From the NCBI GenBank assembly GCA_005776725.1, contig SXOO01000221.1, forward strand, positions 1 through 44,808: 44,808 nucleotides of DNA, read 5' to 3'. Position 1 is the stretch's first letter; each line of letters opens with the position of its first letter. Shown piece by piece: positions 6,441-13,496 of the stretch. The translations under genes were made by a program, and so were the position numbers. The stretch comes from Pseudomonadota bacterium (GTDB lineage: Bacteria > Myxococcota_A > UBA9042 > GCA-2863065). The notes below the pieces were generated by a model, which saw only the letters and a list, made by a program, of their open reading frames with translations, ran no database searches and was not told the origin of the DNA.

Positions 6441-8620
6441 GGCTCGCCGCGGCGCTCGCCGTTCTGCTCCTCGCTTCGCCCCTCGCTTCGGCTGGCGACG
6501 CGCCGAGCGGGCGGCGCCTCGCGCCCTTCGTGCTCCCCACGCCGGACGGTGGGCGATACGACGGCGGCGCGCATCTCGGCCGAGACGTCGTCTACCTCAG
6601 CTTCTGGGCCACCTGGTGCAAGCCCTGCAAGGTCGAGCTCGAGGCCCTGGCCCCGCTCTACGAGCGGCTCCGCGGGAGCGGCTTCGTGCTGCTGGCCGTG
6701 AGCGTCGACGGGCCCGACACCGTGGCAGAGGTCCCGGGTTTTCTCGCGCAGCACGGCTACACCTTTCCCGTGGTGCTCGACAGCGAGACCGAGCTCCTCG
6801 CGCGCTACAACCCGAAGGGTGAGGTGCCCTTCAGCATGCTGGTCGGGCGAGACGGCACGGTGCACTCGGTGCACGGCGGGTACGCGCCCGGCGACGAGGT
6901 GAAGCTGGAGGCCGAGATCCGCGCCCTCCTGGCGGCTCCGGCCGAGCCCCGGCACCGCGATGGGGCCACCATCGAAGGCACCGAGTCCCTGCGGCTGCAG
7001 TGGCTCGAGACGGACGGCGACGGCGCGGCCGAGGACGACGAGGTGTTCTCCGTCCAGAACAAGCTGTCTCTGGGCGCGAGCGTCGGGCCCCTGCGGCTGG
7101 GCCTCCGGGTCGACAACACGGCCTACCCGGGCTACGACCCCGAGGCGCGCTGTGCTGGCACCGCCGCCTCGAAGTGCCCGTGGCGGGACGATCACCGCGT
7201 CGAGCGGATCTCGCTGGACTACACGTGGCAGGGCCAGCGTCCTACCGGCGACGGTGAGTCGGCCACAAAGGCGGAGGGCGGCGGGACCGAGCTCGCGGTC
7301 ACCGCCGGCGACTTCGTCGAGTCGCTCGGGCGGGGCATGACCTTCAGCGTGCGCAAGGTCGACGAGCTGGGCCTCGACACCGCGGTCCGGGGCGGGCGGG
7401 TCGCGGTGGAGCGCGGCCCCATCCGGGCCCAGGCCTTTGCCGGGATCTCGAACATCCAGAACGTCGACCCGGCTATCCTCGGGACGCTCGACGAGCGCTC
7501 GGATCGCCTCGCGGGTGGCGAGGTGAGCGCATCGCTCCCCGAGAACGTCACCGTGGCCGTCCGGGCCAGCTGGCTCGACTACGACGAGCTCGCCGGCGAG
7601 AACACGGACGCCGCCGACTGGTCCGTCGGTGCCAGCGTGGAGGCGGCCCGCCTGGGTGACATCGCCACGCTGTACCTCGAGGGAGCCCTCCTCGAGAACC
7701 TCGCCGACCGGACCTCCCTGGTCACCGGGCGCACCACTGACGAGAGCGCGTATGGCAGCGCCGTCTACGCCTCCTTGTCGTTCCAGGCAGCGCCAGGACT
7801 CACGGTGCTGCTCGAAGGCAAGGACTACCGCCGCTTCCTCTTGGAGAACCCGGACCAGAGCCTCCCCCTCGTCTACGGCGCACCCCCCACGTTGGAGCGG
7901 AACGACCAGATCGTGCCGTCGCTGGCGAACAGCTCCGGCGGTCGCGTGCTCGTACGCGGGAAGGTGCCGGGGCTCCCCGAGCACACAGAGCTCGCGCTCT
8001 ACGGCAACGCGTTGTTCAACCGCTGGGCAGGGACGGGCGAGTTCGACGCCGACGAGACCGTGGACCTCTCCGACGACGAACGCGGGCACAGCCTCGTGCA
8101 CCTCTACGCGGGCTTCGAGCTGGGCGTTCAGGGCGTACGCGTCAATGCCTCGGGCGGCTGGCGGCTCGAGGCTCGTAACGGCACTTTCGGCGACGCGTTC
8201 ACGAGCGATCGCGCGGGCGGCGACGTGGCGTTCGACCGGAGGCTCTGGCACGTCGAGGGTGAGCTCCAGGTGCCCCTGGCAACGGCCCACGCCCTGGCGC
8301 TGAACGTTCAGGCGCGGGTGGAGGAGAAGGCGCTGCCACCGAAGATCAAGGGCTTCGAGAAGGTCACCGCCGCGCTCACCTGGTCGTGGTCCGAGCGCCT
8401 CTCCTTGTCGCTCCTGTATGGCCTGGACGGCGAGCTCGCCACCTCTACCGAGGAGCGTTACCTGAACCTCGCGGGAGATCTGGCGTTCCACGCCACCGAC
8501 TGGCTGGACCTGCGCGTCTTCGGCGGTCGCAACATCGGCGGACTGGTCTGTGCCGGCGGGGTGTGCCGGATCTTGCCCAGCTTCGAGGGCGCACGCTTCG
8601 AGCTGGTCGCTCGATTCTGA
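6437..8620 (+). CDS. TlpA-like thioredoxin fused to an outer-membrane beta-barrel
   Basis: 727 residues from a GTG overlapping the previous stop. Residues 1-19 are a Sec signal peptide ending ASA. Residues 25-165 form a TlpA/ResA-like domain with WATWCKPC (Cys61, Cys64) and a later VPFSMLVGRDG segment with the expected cis-proline position. From about 175 to the end the sequence alternates polar and hydrophobic residues and is rich in Gly, Tyr and Asp, with repeated strand patterns typical of an outer-membrane barrel. The last residues, RFELVARF, end in Phe, matching the beta-signal recognised by the BAM complex. The barrel resembles DUF6029-type proteins in style, but I cannot confirm that. 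A soluble thioredoxin tethered to a barrel is unusual; the domain should sit on the periplasmic side. Confidence 0.85.
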   Translation: MRLAAALAVLLLASPLASAGDAPSGRRLAPFVLPTPDGGRYDGGAHLGRDVVYLSFWATWCKPCKVELEALAPLYERLRGSGFVLLAVSVDGPDTVAEVPGFLAQHGYTFPVVLDSETELLARYNPKGEVPFSMLVGRDGTVHSVHGGYAPGDEVKLEAEIRALLAAPAEPRHRDGATIEGTESLRLQWLETDGDGAAEDDEVFSVQNKLSLGASVGPLRLGLRVDNTAYPGYDPEARCAGTAASKCPWRDDHRVERISLDYTWQGQRPTGDGESATKAEGGGTELAVTAGDFVESLGRGMTFSVRKVDELGLDTAVRGGRVAVERGPIRAQAFAGISNIQNVDPAILGTLDERSDRLAGGEVSASLPENVTVAVRASWLDYDELAGENTDAADWSVGASVEAARLGDIATLYLEGALLENLADRTSLVTGRTTDESAYGSAVYASLSFQAAPGLTVLLEGKDYRRFLLENPDQSLPLVYGAPPTLERNDQIVPSLANSSGGRVLVRGKVPGLPEHTELALYGNALFNRWAGTGEFDADETVDLSDDERGHSLVHLYAGFELGVQGVRVNASGGWRLEARNGTFGDAFTSDRAGGDVAFDRRLWHVEGELQVPLATAHALALNVQARVEEKALPPKIKGFEKVTAALTWSWSERLSLSLLYGLDGELATSTEERYLNLAGDLAFHATDWLDLRVFGGRNIGGLVCAGGVCRILPSFEGARFELVARF

Positions 8621-8672
8621 GGGCCCTCACGCGTGGCTCTCGAGCGGGGCCGCGCGGGGGCGCGCACCGCGT

Positions 8673-9290
8673 TCAGCCGAGGTCTTCGCGGCTCCGAATT
8701 AGGCGGCTCACCAGGCCGTAGGCGACGGCCTGCTCGGCGTCGAGCGTGAGCTTGCGACGGGTGTCGCGCTCGAGGCGCTCCACGCTCTGTCCGCAAGCCA
8801 AGGCGAGAACCTCCAGCACGCGCTTCCTGATGGCGAGCAGCTCGGCCGCGGCCACCTGGAGATCGCTGGTGGCTCCCATGGAGCCGCTGGCGGGCTGGTG
8901 CAGGAAGAACTCGGTGTTGGGCGTCGCGAAGCGGCGCTCTTTGGGGACGGCGCACAACACGAGGTTGGCCACGCCTCCCGCCACGCCGCTGGCGATACAG
9001 CGGATCGGCGCCCGAGCCACGCGGATGAAGTCGTGAAACGCGAAGGCGTGGGTCTCGCGGCCGCCGTACGTGTTGATGAGCACGTTGATCGGCTTCGTCG
9101 CGTCCACGGACTCGAGCAGCGTCACGCTCTCCACGAGGCGTCGGAAGCCCTCGCCGTCGATGCTCTGTCCGAGCAGCAGCGTCCGCGTCTCGATGAGCGT
9201 GCTCCGTGGTCCCACGCCCTCCTCTTCGCGCTTCGGCTCGGGGGTCTCGTGGTCGTGATCGTCGTCTTCGTCCAGGCGGGGGTCGCGCAT
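8673..9290 (-). CDS. ClpP-family protein lacking the catalytic serine (ClpR-like)
   Basis: 205 residues. The ClpP fold is recognisable from the LINTYGG segment, then the region where GQAASMG is expected, the FFLHQPASG segment with the catalytic-type His131, and ERDTRR with Asp176. In an ungapped alignment from the conserved Gly102 to Phe121, the nucleophile Ser of GQAASMG becomes Gly106 (GVAGGVA). The family's SPGG hinge also reads TYGG. The protein is therefore probably inactive as a peptidase, like ClpR subunits that mix with active ClpP. About 30 N-terminal residues rich in Asp, His and Glu replace the usual axial-loop start. The gene converges on the barrel gene and diverges from cstA. 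A ClpP with an intact triad is not in this window. Confidence 0.85.
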   Translation of the reverse strand: MRDPRLDEDDDHDHETPEPKREEEGVGPRSTLIETRTLLLGQSIDGEGFRRLVESVTLLESVDATKPINVLINTYGGRETHAFAFHDFIRVARAPIRCIASGVAGGVANLVLCAVPKERRFATPNTEFFLHQPASGSMGATSDLQVAAAELLAIRKRVLEVLALACGQSVERLERDTRRKLTLDAEQAVAYGLVSRLIRSREDLG

Positions 9291-9344
9291 GCTCCGGGTT
9301 TAGCACCCGGGGAAGCGAGTCACAACAACGGGCGTGAACTGGGT

Positions 9345-9350
9345 TAGAGT
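9345..9350 (+). promoter_or_regulatory. candidate -10 box (TAGAGT) of cstA, leaderless type
   Basis: TAGAGT ends 8 nt before the ATG of the CstA gene, with no ribosome binding site between them, so transcription would start at or next to the A of the start codon. The same hexamer precedes the genes at 26787 and 33808. Confidence 0.4.
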
Positions 9351-9358
9351 CGACGGCC

Positions 9359-11035
9359 ATGTTGCTCGCACCGCTCGTCCTCGGCGCGTTCGCCCTCTTC
9401 GCGCTCGGCTTCTGGTTCTACTCCAAGCTGGCCGCGCGCACTTACGGTCTGGACGACGCGCGGACCACGCCGGCTCACGAGCAGGCGGACGGCGTCGACT
9501 ACGTCCCCACCCCGTGGCCGGTACTCCTGGCACAGCACTTCGCGGCGATCTCCGCGGCGGGCCCCGTCGTCGGCCCGATCCTGGCGGGCTCCATGTTCGG
9601 GTGGGGGCCGGCGCTGTTCTGGATCGTCTTCGGCGCGATCGTGATCGGCGCAGTGCACGACTTCTCCGCGCTCGTCGCCTCGGTGCGACACAAGGCGCGG
9701 TCGATCCCGGAGGTGGTCAAGGAGCACGTGGGCCCGCCGGCCTACTGGATCCTGGTCACCTTCATCTGGCTCTCGCTCATGTACGTGGTCGTCGCCTTCG
9801 TGGATGTCACCGCGCGGCAGTTCACGGTGGCGTCGATCCCCGGCTCCACCGCCCACGGCGGCGCGGTGGCCTCGTCCTCGGTGATGTACCTCGGCATCGC
9901 GCTCGCTATGGGCGTGGCCATGGAGAAGTTCCGCCTCGGGCTCACGAAGGCCACGCTGATCTTCGTGCCATTGCTCTTCGGGGCGGTGTGGGCGGGCCAG
10001 CACCTCGCTTTCCCAACGGATCTCGGCGCGTCGCTGGGGCTTCAGCCCGGGCGCACGTGGAGCGCCCTAATCCTCGTCTACTGCGGCGTCGCGTCCGTGT
10101 TGCCCATGTGGGCGCTGCTCCAGCCGCGCGGCTACCTCGGTGGCGTGTTTCTGTACGTCATCCTGCTGTCCGGCGCCCTCGGCATGATGTTCGGAGGGTT
10201 CACGGTTCAGTACCCGGCCTTCATTGGGTTCACGAGCGCCCAGGGCCTCAGCTTGTTTCCGTTCCTGTTCGTCACCATCGCGTGTGGTGCGTGCAGCGGC
10301 TTCCACGGCCTCGTCGCCTCCGGCACCACGTCGAAGCAGGTGTCTTGTGAGAGCCACACGCGCACCGTGGGCTACGGGGCGATGCTGCTCGAGGGTGTCA
10401 TCGCCGTGACAGCGCTGGCTACGGTGATGGTGATCCCGGCGGGCGAGGCCAAGGGCGACCAGACCGTGCTCTTCGCTCAAGGGCTGGCGAAGTTCATCGG
10501 GGTCTTCGGCGTCGATCCCTCGTTCGGCGTGGCGTTCGGGATGCTCGCCTTCGCCACGTTCGTGTTCGACACCATCGACGTGGCCACTCGGATGGGGCGC
10601 TACCTGCTGGAGGAGCTCCTCGGATGGGCCCACCGGCGAATCCTGGCCACCCTGCTCACGCTGGCCGTGCCGGCGCTCTATCTGGTCTTCATGCCCGAGG
10701 CCACCGACGACACCGGCAAGGTGATCCCCGCCTGGCGGGTGATCTGGACGGTGTTCGGGGCCGCAAACCAGCTGCTGGCGGGGCTGTCGCTCCTCGCGAT
10801 CGTGGCCTGGCTGGTCGCTGAGCGCCGAAAGATCGGCTACCTCGTGCTGCCGATGGTCTTCATGCTCGTGGTCACCGCCTGGGCCCTGGCGGTGATGACG
10901 AAGCCATTCTTCGCCTGGGTCGGCGCTGGCGGAGCGTTCACGGTGGCGGCAACGAACGGCCTCGTCGCCGTGCTGTTGCTCGGCCTAGGCGGTGTCTTCG
11001 TGGGCCTCGTTCTGCGGCGGTTGCGCAGGGCCTGA
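9359..11035 (+). CDS. cstA: CstA-family (carbon starvation) transporter
   Basis: Inner-membrane protein of 558 residues with about 15 hydrophobic segments. Strong CstA signatures are present: FAAISAAGPVVGPILAG near 60, the VHDFSALVASVRHKARSIPE segment, and ACGACSGFHGLVASGTTSKQ followed by a conserved SCESHTR. Family members import pyruvate or peptides with protons during carbon limitation. This is the shorter form; E. coli CstA is about 700 residues. It starts with an ATG preceded by a TAGAGT box 8 nt upstream. Its last 51 bp overlap the 3' end of the convergent AI-2E gene. No LytS-type sensor or other known regulator lies beside it. Confidence 0.92.
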   Translation: MLLAPLVLGAFALFALGFWFYSKLAARTYGLDDARTTPAHEQADGVDYVPTPWPVLLAQHFAAISAAGPVVGPILAGSMFGWGPALFWIVFGAIVIGAVHDFSALVASVRHKARSIPEVVKEHVGPPAYWILVTFIWLSLMYVVVAFVDVTARQFTVASIPGSTAHGGAVASSSVMYLGIALAMGVAMEKFRLGLTKATLIFVPLLFGAVWAGQHLAFPTDLGASLGLQPGRTWSALILVYCGVASVLPMWALLQPRGYLGGVFLYVILLSGALGMMFGGFTVQYPAFIGFTSAQGLSLFPFLFVTIACGACSGFHGLVASGTTSKQVSCESHTRTVGYGAMLLEGVIAVTALATVMVIPAGEAKGDQTVLFAQGLAKFIGVFGVDPSFGVAFGMLAFATFVFDTIDVATRMGRYLLEELLGWAHRRILATLLTLAVPALYLVFMPEATDDTGKVIPAWRVIWTVFGAANQLLAGLSLLAIVAWLVAERRKIGYLVLPMVFMLVVTAWALAVMTKPFFAWVGAGGAFTVAATNGLVAVLLLGLGGVFVGLVLRRLRRA

Positions 11036-12163
11036 CCCGCTGGGGCCGAGGTAGGCCTCGGTGGTCTTGTAGTAGTCGAGCAGCTCGACCAGCACGGTCT
11101 TGAGCACGCCGGCCGCGGGGACCGCCAACATGAACCCGAGCAGGCCGAAGAGCTCGCCGCCCAAGAGCAATACGATGATCACCGTGACCGGTGACAGGCC
11201 GACCTTCTCGCCCACGATCTTCGGTGTGAGCACGTAGCCCTCGATGAGCTGGGCGATCGTGAACACCGAGGCCACCCCGATGACCCGCCCGAAGCCGTGC
11301 CAGTCCAGGACGGCCACGAGCAACGCCAGGCCGAGCCCGAACGCGAAGCCGAGGTAGGGCACCACGCTGAGGATGCCCGCCAGGATGCCGATCGGGATGG
11401 CGATCGGGATGCCCACGATCGCGAGCCCCACGGCGTAGATGATGGCCAGCAGGGCGGCCACTTGGACCTGGCCTCGCAGCCAGTCGCCGACCACGCCGTC
11501 GACCCGGCGCGCGCGCTCGACGATCATGTCGCGGTGGCGGATCGGGAGCGTGTCGACCACCCAGCGCTTCGTCGCGTCGAAGTCGCGCAGGAAGTAGAAC
11601 GCGAACACGGGGATCATGACCACGTTGAGCAGCCAGCCGACAACACCCATCGTGCGCTCGGCCGCGCCCTTCAGGAAGAGGCCGACGTGCGACACGATGG
11701 TGGGCGCGGCCTCCTTCAGCTTGTAGCGCAGCTCGTCGGCGGTGGACTCGTCGAGGGTGACGCCGAAGGTGGACTCTACCCACGCCGCGATCCGCAGGGG
11801 CTCCGTGTCGACGAGGCGCTGGACCCGAATCCCCACCTCCGAGAACTCGCGCACGAGGGTGGGGACCATCCACACGGCGAACACGACCCCGGTGAGGACC
11901 GCGCCTACCATGAGCAGCACGATGCCCACCGTGCGCCCGATGCCAAGGCGCTCCAGCCGATCAACCACCGGGTCGAGCACGTAGGCGGTCAACGTGGCCA
12001 GGAAGATCATGCTGAGGACGCCGGCGGCCTGGCTGAGCCCCAAGTAGAGCAGGCCGACGACGGCGCAAAGGAACGCGAGCCGCGCCAGGAGGTAGGGGTA
12101 CCGGCGGTACGCTTGCCAGTCGTCGGGCGGACCCTTCTCGAAAGGGCTCAGGGGGAGGGGCAT
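10985..12163 (-). CDS. AI-2E family transporter (TqsA/PerM type)
   Basis: 392 residues with the family layout: two membrane segments near the N-terminus (about 25-75), a soluble stretch of about 100 residues, then five or six further segments with the conserved ending LLGGELFGLLGFMLAVPAAG. Homologues are putative exporters of small molecules, including the quorum signal AI-2, and some are Na+/H+ antiporters; the substrate here is unknown. The ATG lies 1 bp after the stop of the small gene upstream, so the two are co-translated. The gene's end overlaps cstA by 51 bp in a tail-to-tail arrangement. The acidic, Gln/Pro-rich tail within that overlap is not conserved-looking and may be constrained mostly by cstA. 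Confidence 0.9.
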   Translation of the reverse strand: MPLPLSPFEKGPPDDWQAYRRYPYLLARLAFLCAVVGLLYLGLSQAAGVLSMIFLATLTAYVLDPVVDRLERLGIGRTVGIVLLMVGAVLTGVVFAVWMVPTLVREFSEVGIRVQRLVDTEPLRIAAWVESTFGVTLDESTADELRYKLKEAAPTIVSHVGLFLKGAAERTMGVVGWLLNVVMIPVFAFYFLRDFDATKRWVVDTLPIRHRDMIVERARRVDGVVGDWLRGQVQVAALLAIIYAVGLAIVGIPIAIPIGILAGILSVVPYLGFAFGLGLALLVAVLDWHGFGRVIGVASVFTIAQLIEGYVLTPKIVGEKVGLSPVTVIIVLLLGGELFGLLGFMLAVPAAGVLKTVLVELLDYYKTTEAYLGPSGSGPAQPPQNEAHEDTA

Positions 12164-12164
12164 G

Positions 12165-12605
12165 TCACACCTCGGGGTCGGCGGTGGTTTTGGGGCGCTC
12201 TACGGACGAGCTGTCTGCCTCTGCTACTGGGTGGGCGTCGGTGAGCGCCACCGGGAGCTCCGGTCGCAGTGTGAGGGCCAGGCCCCGCGGGCGCGTCGCG
12301 CGCTCCACGAGGGCTCGAGGTGACAATTGCTCGAGAGGGACGCTCGCGCCGAACGGGCCGCGCCCAGAGCCCAGCGCGATCACGCGCACGTCAGGTGTCT
12401 GGGCCAGGAACGACAGCAGCCGGAGGCGCTCGTGGGGGGGGATATCGGTCCCGATCACCAGCGTGGCGCCATCCACCAGGGGGACGCCCACGAGGTCGTG
12501 CAGGCCCAGGGCCCACGAGAGCCGCAGAGGGGCGCGCGAGCCTCTGAGCCTGTCTCGCACCGCGTCCCGCTCCGCGGCCGACTCGCCGACGTAGACCACG
12601 ATCAC
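12165..12605 (-). CDS. small protein of unknown function, receiver-like N-terminus
   Basis: 146 residues from a GTG that overlaps the upstream YeeE-type gene by 4 nt, with the stop 1 bp before the AI-2E start. The first 100 residues alternate strands and helices (MIVVYVGESAAERDAV, ATLVIGTDIP, DVRVIALGSG), recalling a response-regulator receiver fold. The acidic cluster and phosphorylatable Asp expected after strand 1 and strand 3 are not evident, so it would be a pseudo-receiver at best. The last 25 residues are polar and probably disordered. I do not recognise a family. Tight coupling to both neighbours indicates a real gene, and it may regulate or accompany the membrane proteins around it. 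Confidence 0.6.
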   Translation of the reverse strand: MIVVYVGESAAERDAVRDRLRGSRAPLRLSWALGLHDLVGVPLVDGATLVIGTDIPPHERLRLLSFLAQTPDVRVIALGSGRGPFGASVPLEQLSPRALVERATRPRGLALTLRPELPVALTDAHPVAEADSSSVERPKTTADPEV

Positions 12606-13051
12606 CCGTCAGCGTCCCCGTGGTCCTCCGCCCCGCGTGGCGTCGGCGGCGCGGAACGACCAATCGCGCGCAACCGGTCGAGGAAGAGCATCCCGGCGAG
12701 CATTGCGCCGAAGAAGGCGAGCGCGGGCGTGGTCAAGCTGGCCGTGCTGACCACCGCGGGGCCAGGGCAATAGCCGCCGAGCCCCCAGCCGATCCCGAAC
12801 ACGGCGGCTCCGATGAGGAGCGGCGAGTCTACGCGCCCTGCAGCATGCGCGGGGGACGCTCGGCGGAGGATGAACCAGCGGGCCGTGGCGTGAACGGCGA
12901 TGGCTCCCGCCATGACGAACCCGAGGGTCGGGTCCCAGTCTCCGAAGAAGTCCAGGAACCCCGCGACCTTGGCAGGCTGCAGCATGCCGGCGAGCCCGAG
13001 ACCGACGCCAAAGACGAGGCCGGCGCCCAGGGCGGCGATGAGCCCTATCAC
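12602..13051 (-). CDS. YeeE/YedE-type half-transporter, second half (DUF6691-like)
   Basis: 149 residues starting from a GTG that overlaps the stop of the first half-gene (GTGA). Four hydrophobic segments are visible, with the motif GGYCPGPA at about 110-117, where YeeE/YedE proteins have their second conserved cysteine region. The N-terminus (GLIAALGAGLVFGVGLGLAGM) matches the glycine-rich first helix of the family. Full-length YeeE transporters import thiosulfate in one chain of about 350-400 residues; here the two halves are separate genes, as in PmpA/PmpB-like pairs. It should work as a complex with the preceding gene in sulfur-compound transport. The short C-terminal tail is polar and Asp-rich. 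Confidence 0.85.
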   Translation of the reverse strand: MIGLIAALGAGLVFGVGLGLAGMLQPAKVAGFLDFFGDWDPTLGFVMAGAIAVHATARWFILRRASPAHAAGRVDSPLLIGAAVFGIGWGLGGYCPGPAVVSTASLTTPALAFFGAMLAGMLFLDRLRAIGRSAPPTPRGAEDHGDADG

Positions 13052-13482
13052 GGCGAGACCCCCAGCGCCCGCAGCGCGAGCACGGTGGCCGCGCCGGTGG
13101 CGATGAAGACCAGCGTGGCGACCACGGAGCGGACGGACCCGCGCGAGATCCCGCAGACCCCGTGCCCGCTCGTGCACCCGTTGCCGAGGCGGGTCCCCAC
13201 GCCCACGAGCGCGCCTGCGAGCAACGCGGTGCCGAGCCCCGGACCGTCCCCGTAGACGTGCGGCGCGGCACCCCGCAGCACGAGACCGGCGAGCACAAGG
13301 CCCCCGATGAACGCCGCCGGGACGGCGCGCGTGGCGCGGTCTCCGGGAGCGAAGAGGCTGGCGAGTACGCCGCTTATCCCTGCGACTCGCCCGTGACTCC
13401 ACAGGTAGGCGGATGCGGCGAGGCCGATGAGGGCTCCCCCTCCGAGCGCCGCGAGGATGTCGTTGGCGGATGGAATGACCAT
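13048..13482 (-). CDS. YeeE/YedE-type half-transporter, first half
   Basis: 144 residues beginning with an ATG 15 bp after the polyferredoxin stop. Four membrane segments are visible, and the hallmark GNGCTSGHGVCGISRGS (about 98-114) matches the cysteine-containing sulfur-relay motif of YeeE/YedE thiosulfate transporters, with one extra Cys in the motif. The gene overlaps its partner by 4 nt. Its place directly after the DUF362 and polyferredoxin genes suggests that sulfur-compound uptake and an electron-transfer unit are expressed together. Many relatives sit beside rhodanese or persulfide-dioxygenase genes, but neither is present here. Confidence 0.87.
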   Translation of the reverse strand: MVIPSANDILAALGGGALIGLAASAYLWSHGRVAGISGVLASLFAPGDRATRAVPAAFIGGLVLAGLVLRGAAPHVYGDGPGLGTALLAGALVGVGTRLGNGCTSGHGVCGISRGSVRSVVATLVFIATGAATVLALRALGVSP

Positions 13483-13496
13483 CCGGCGACCTTACC

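Noticed and set aside
6374..8491. Long open frame of about 705 codons on the minus strand
   Set aside because: It is antisense to the thioredoxin-barrel gene. Its composition is the Arg/Gly/Glu/His-rich pattern of a shadow frame in GC-rich DNA, and the plus-strand product has clear domains.
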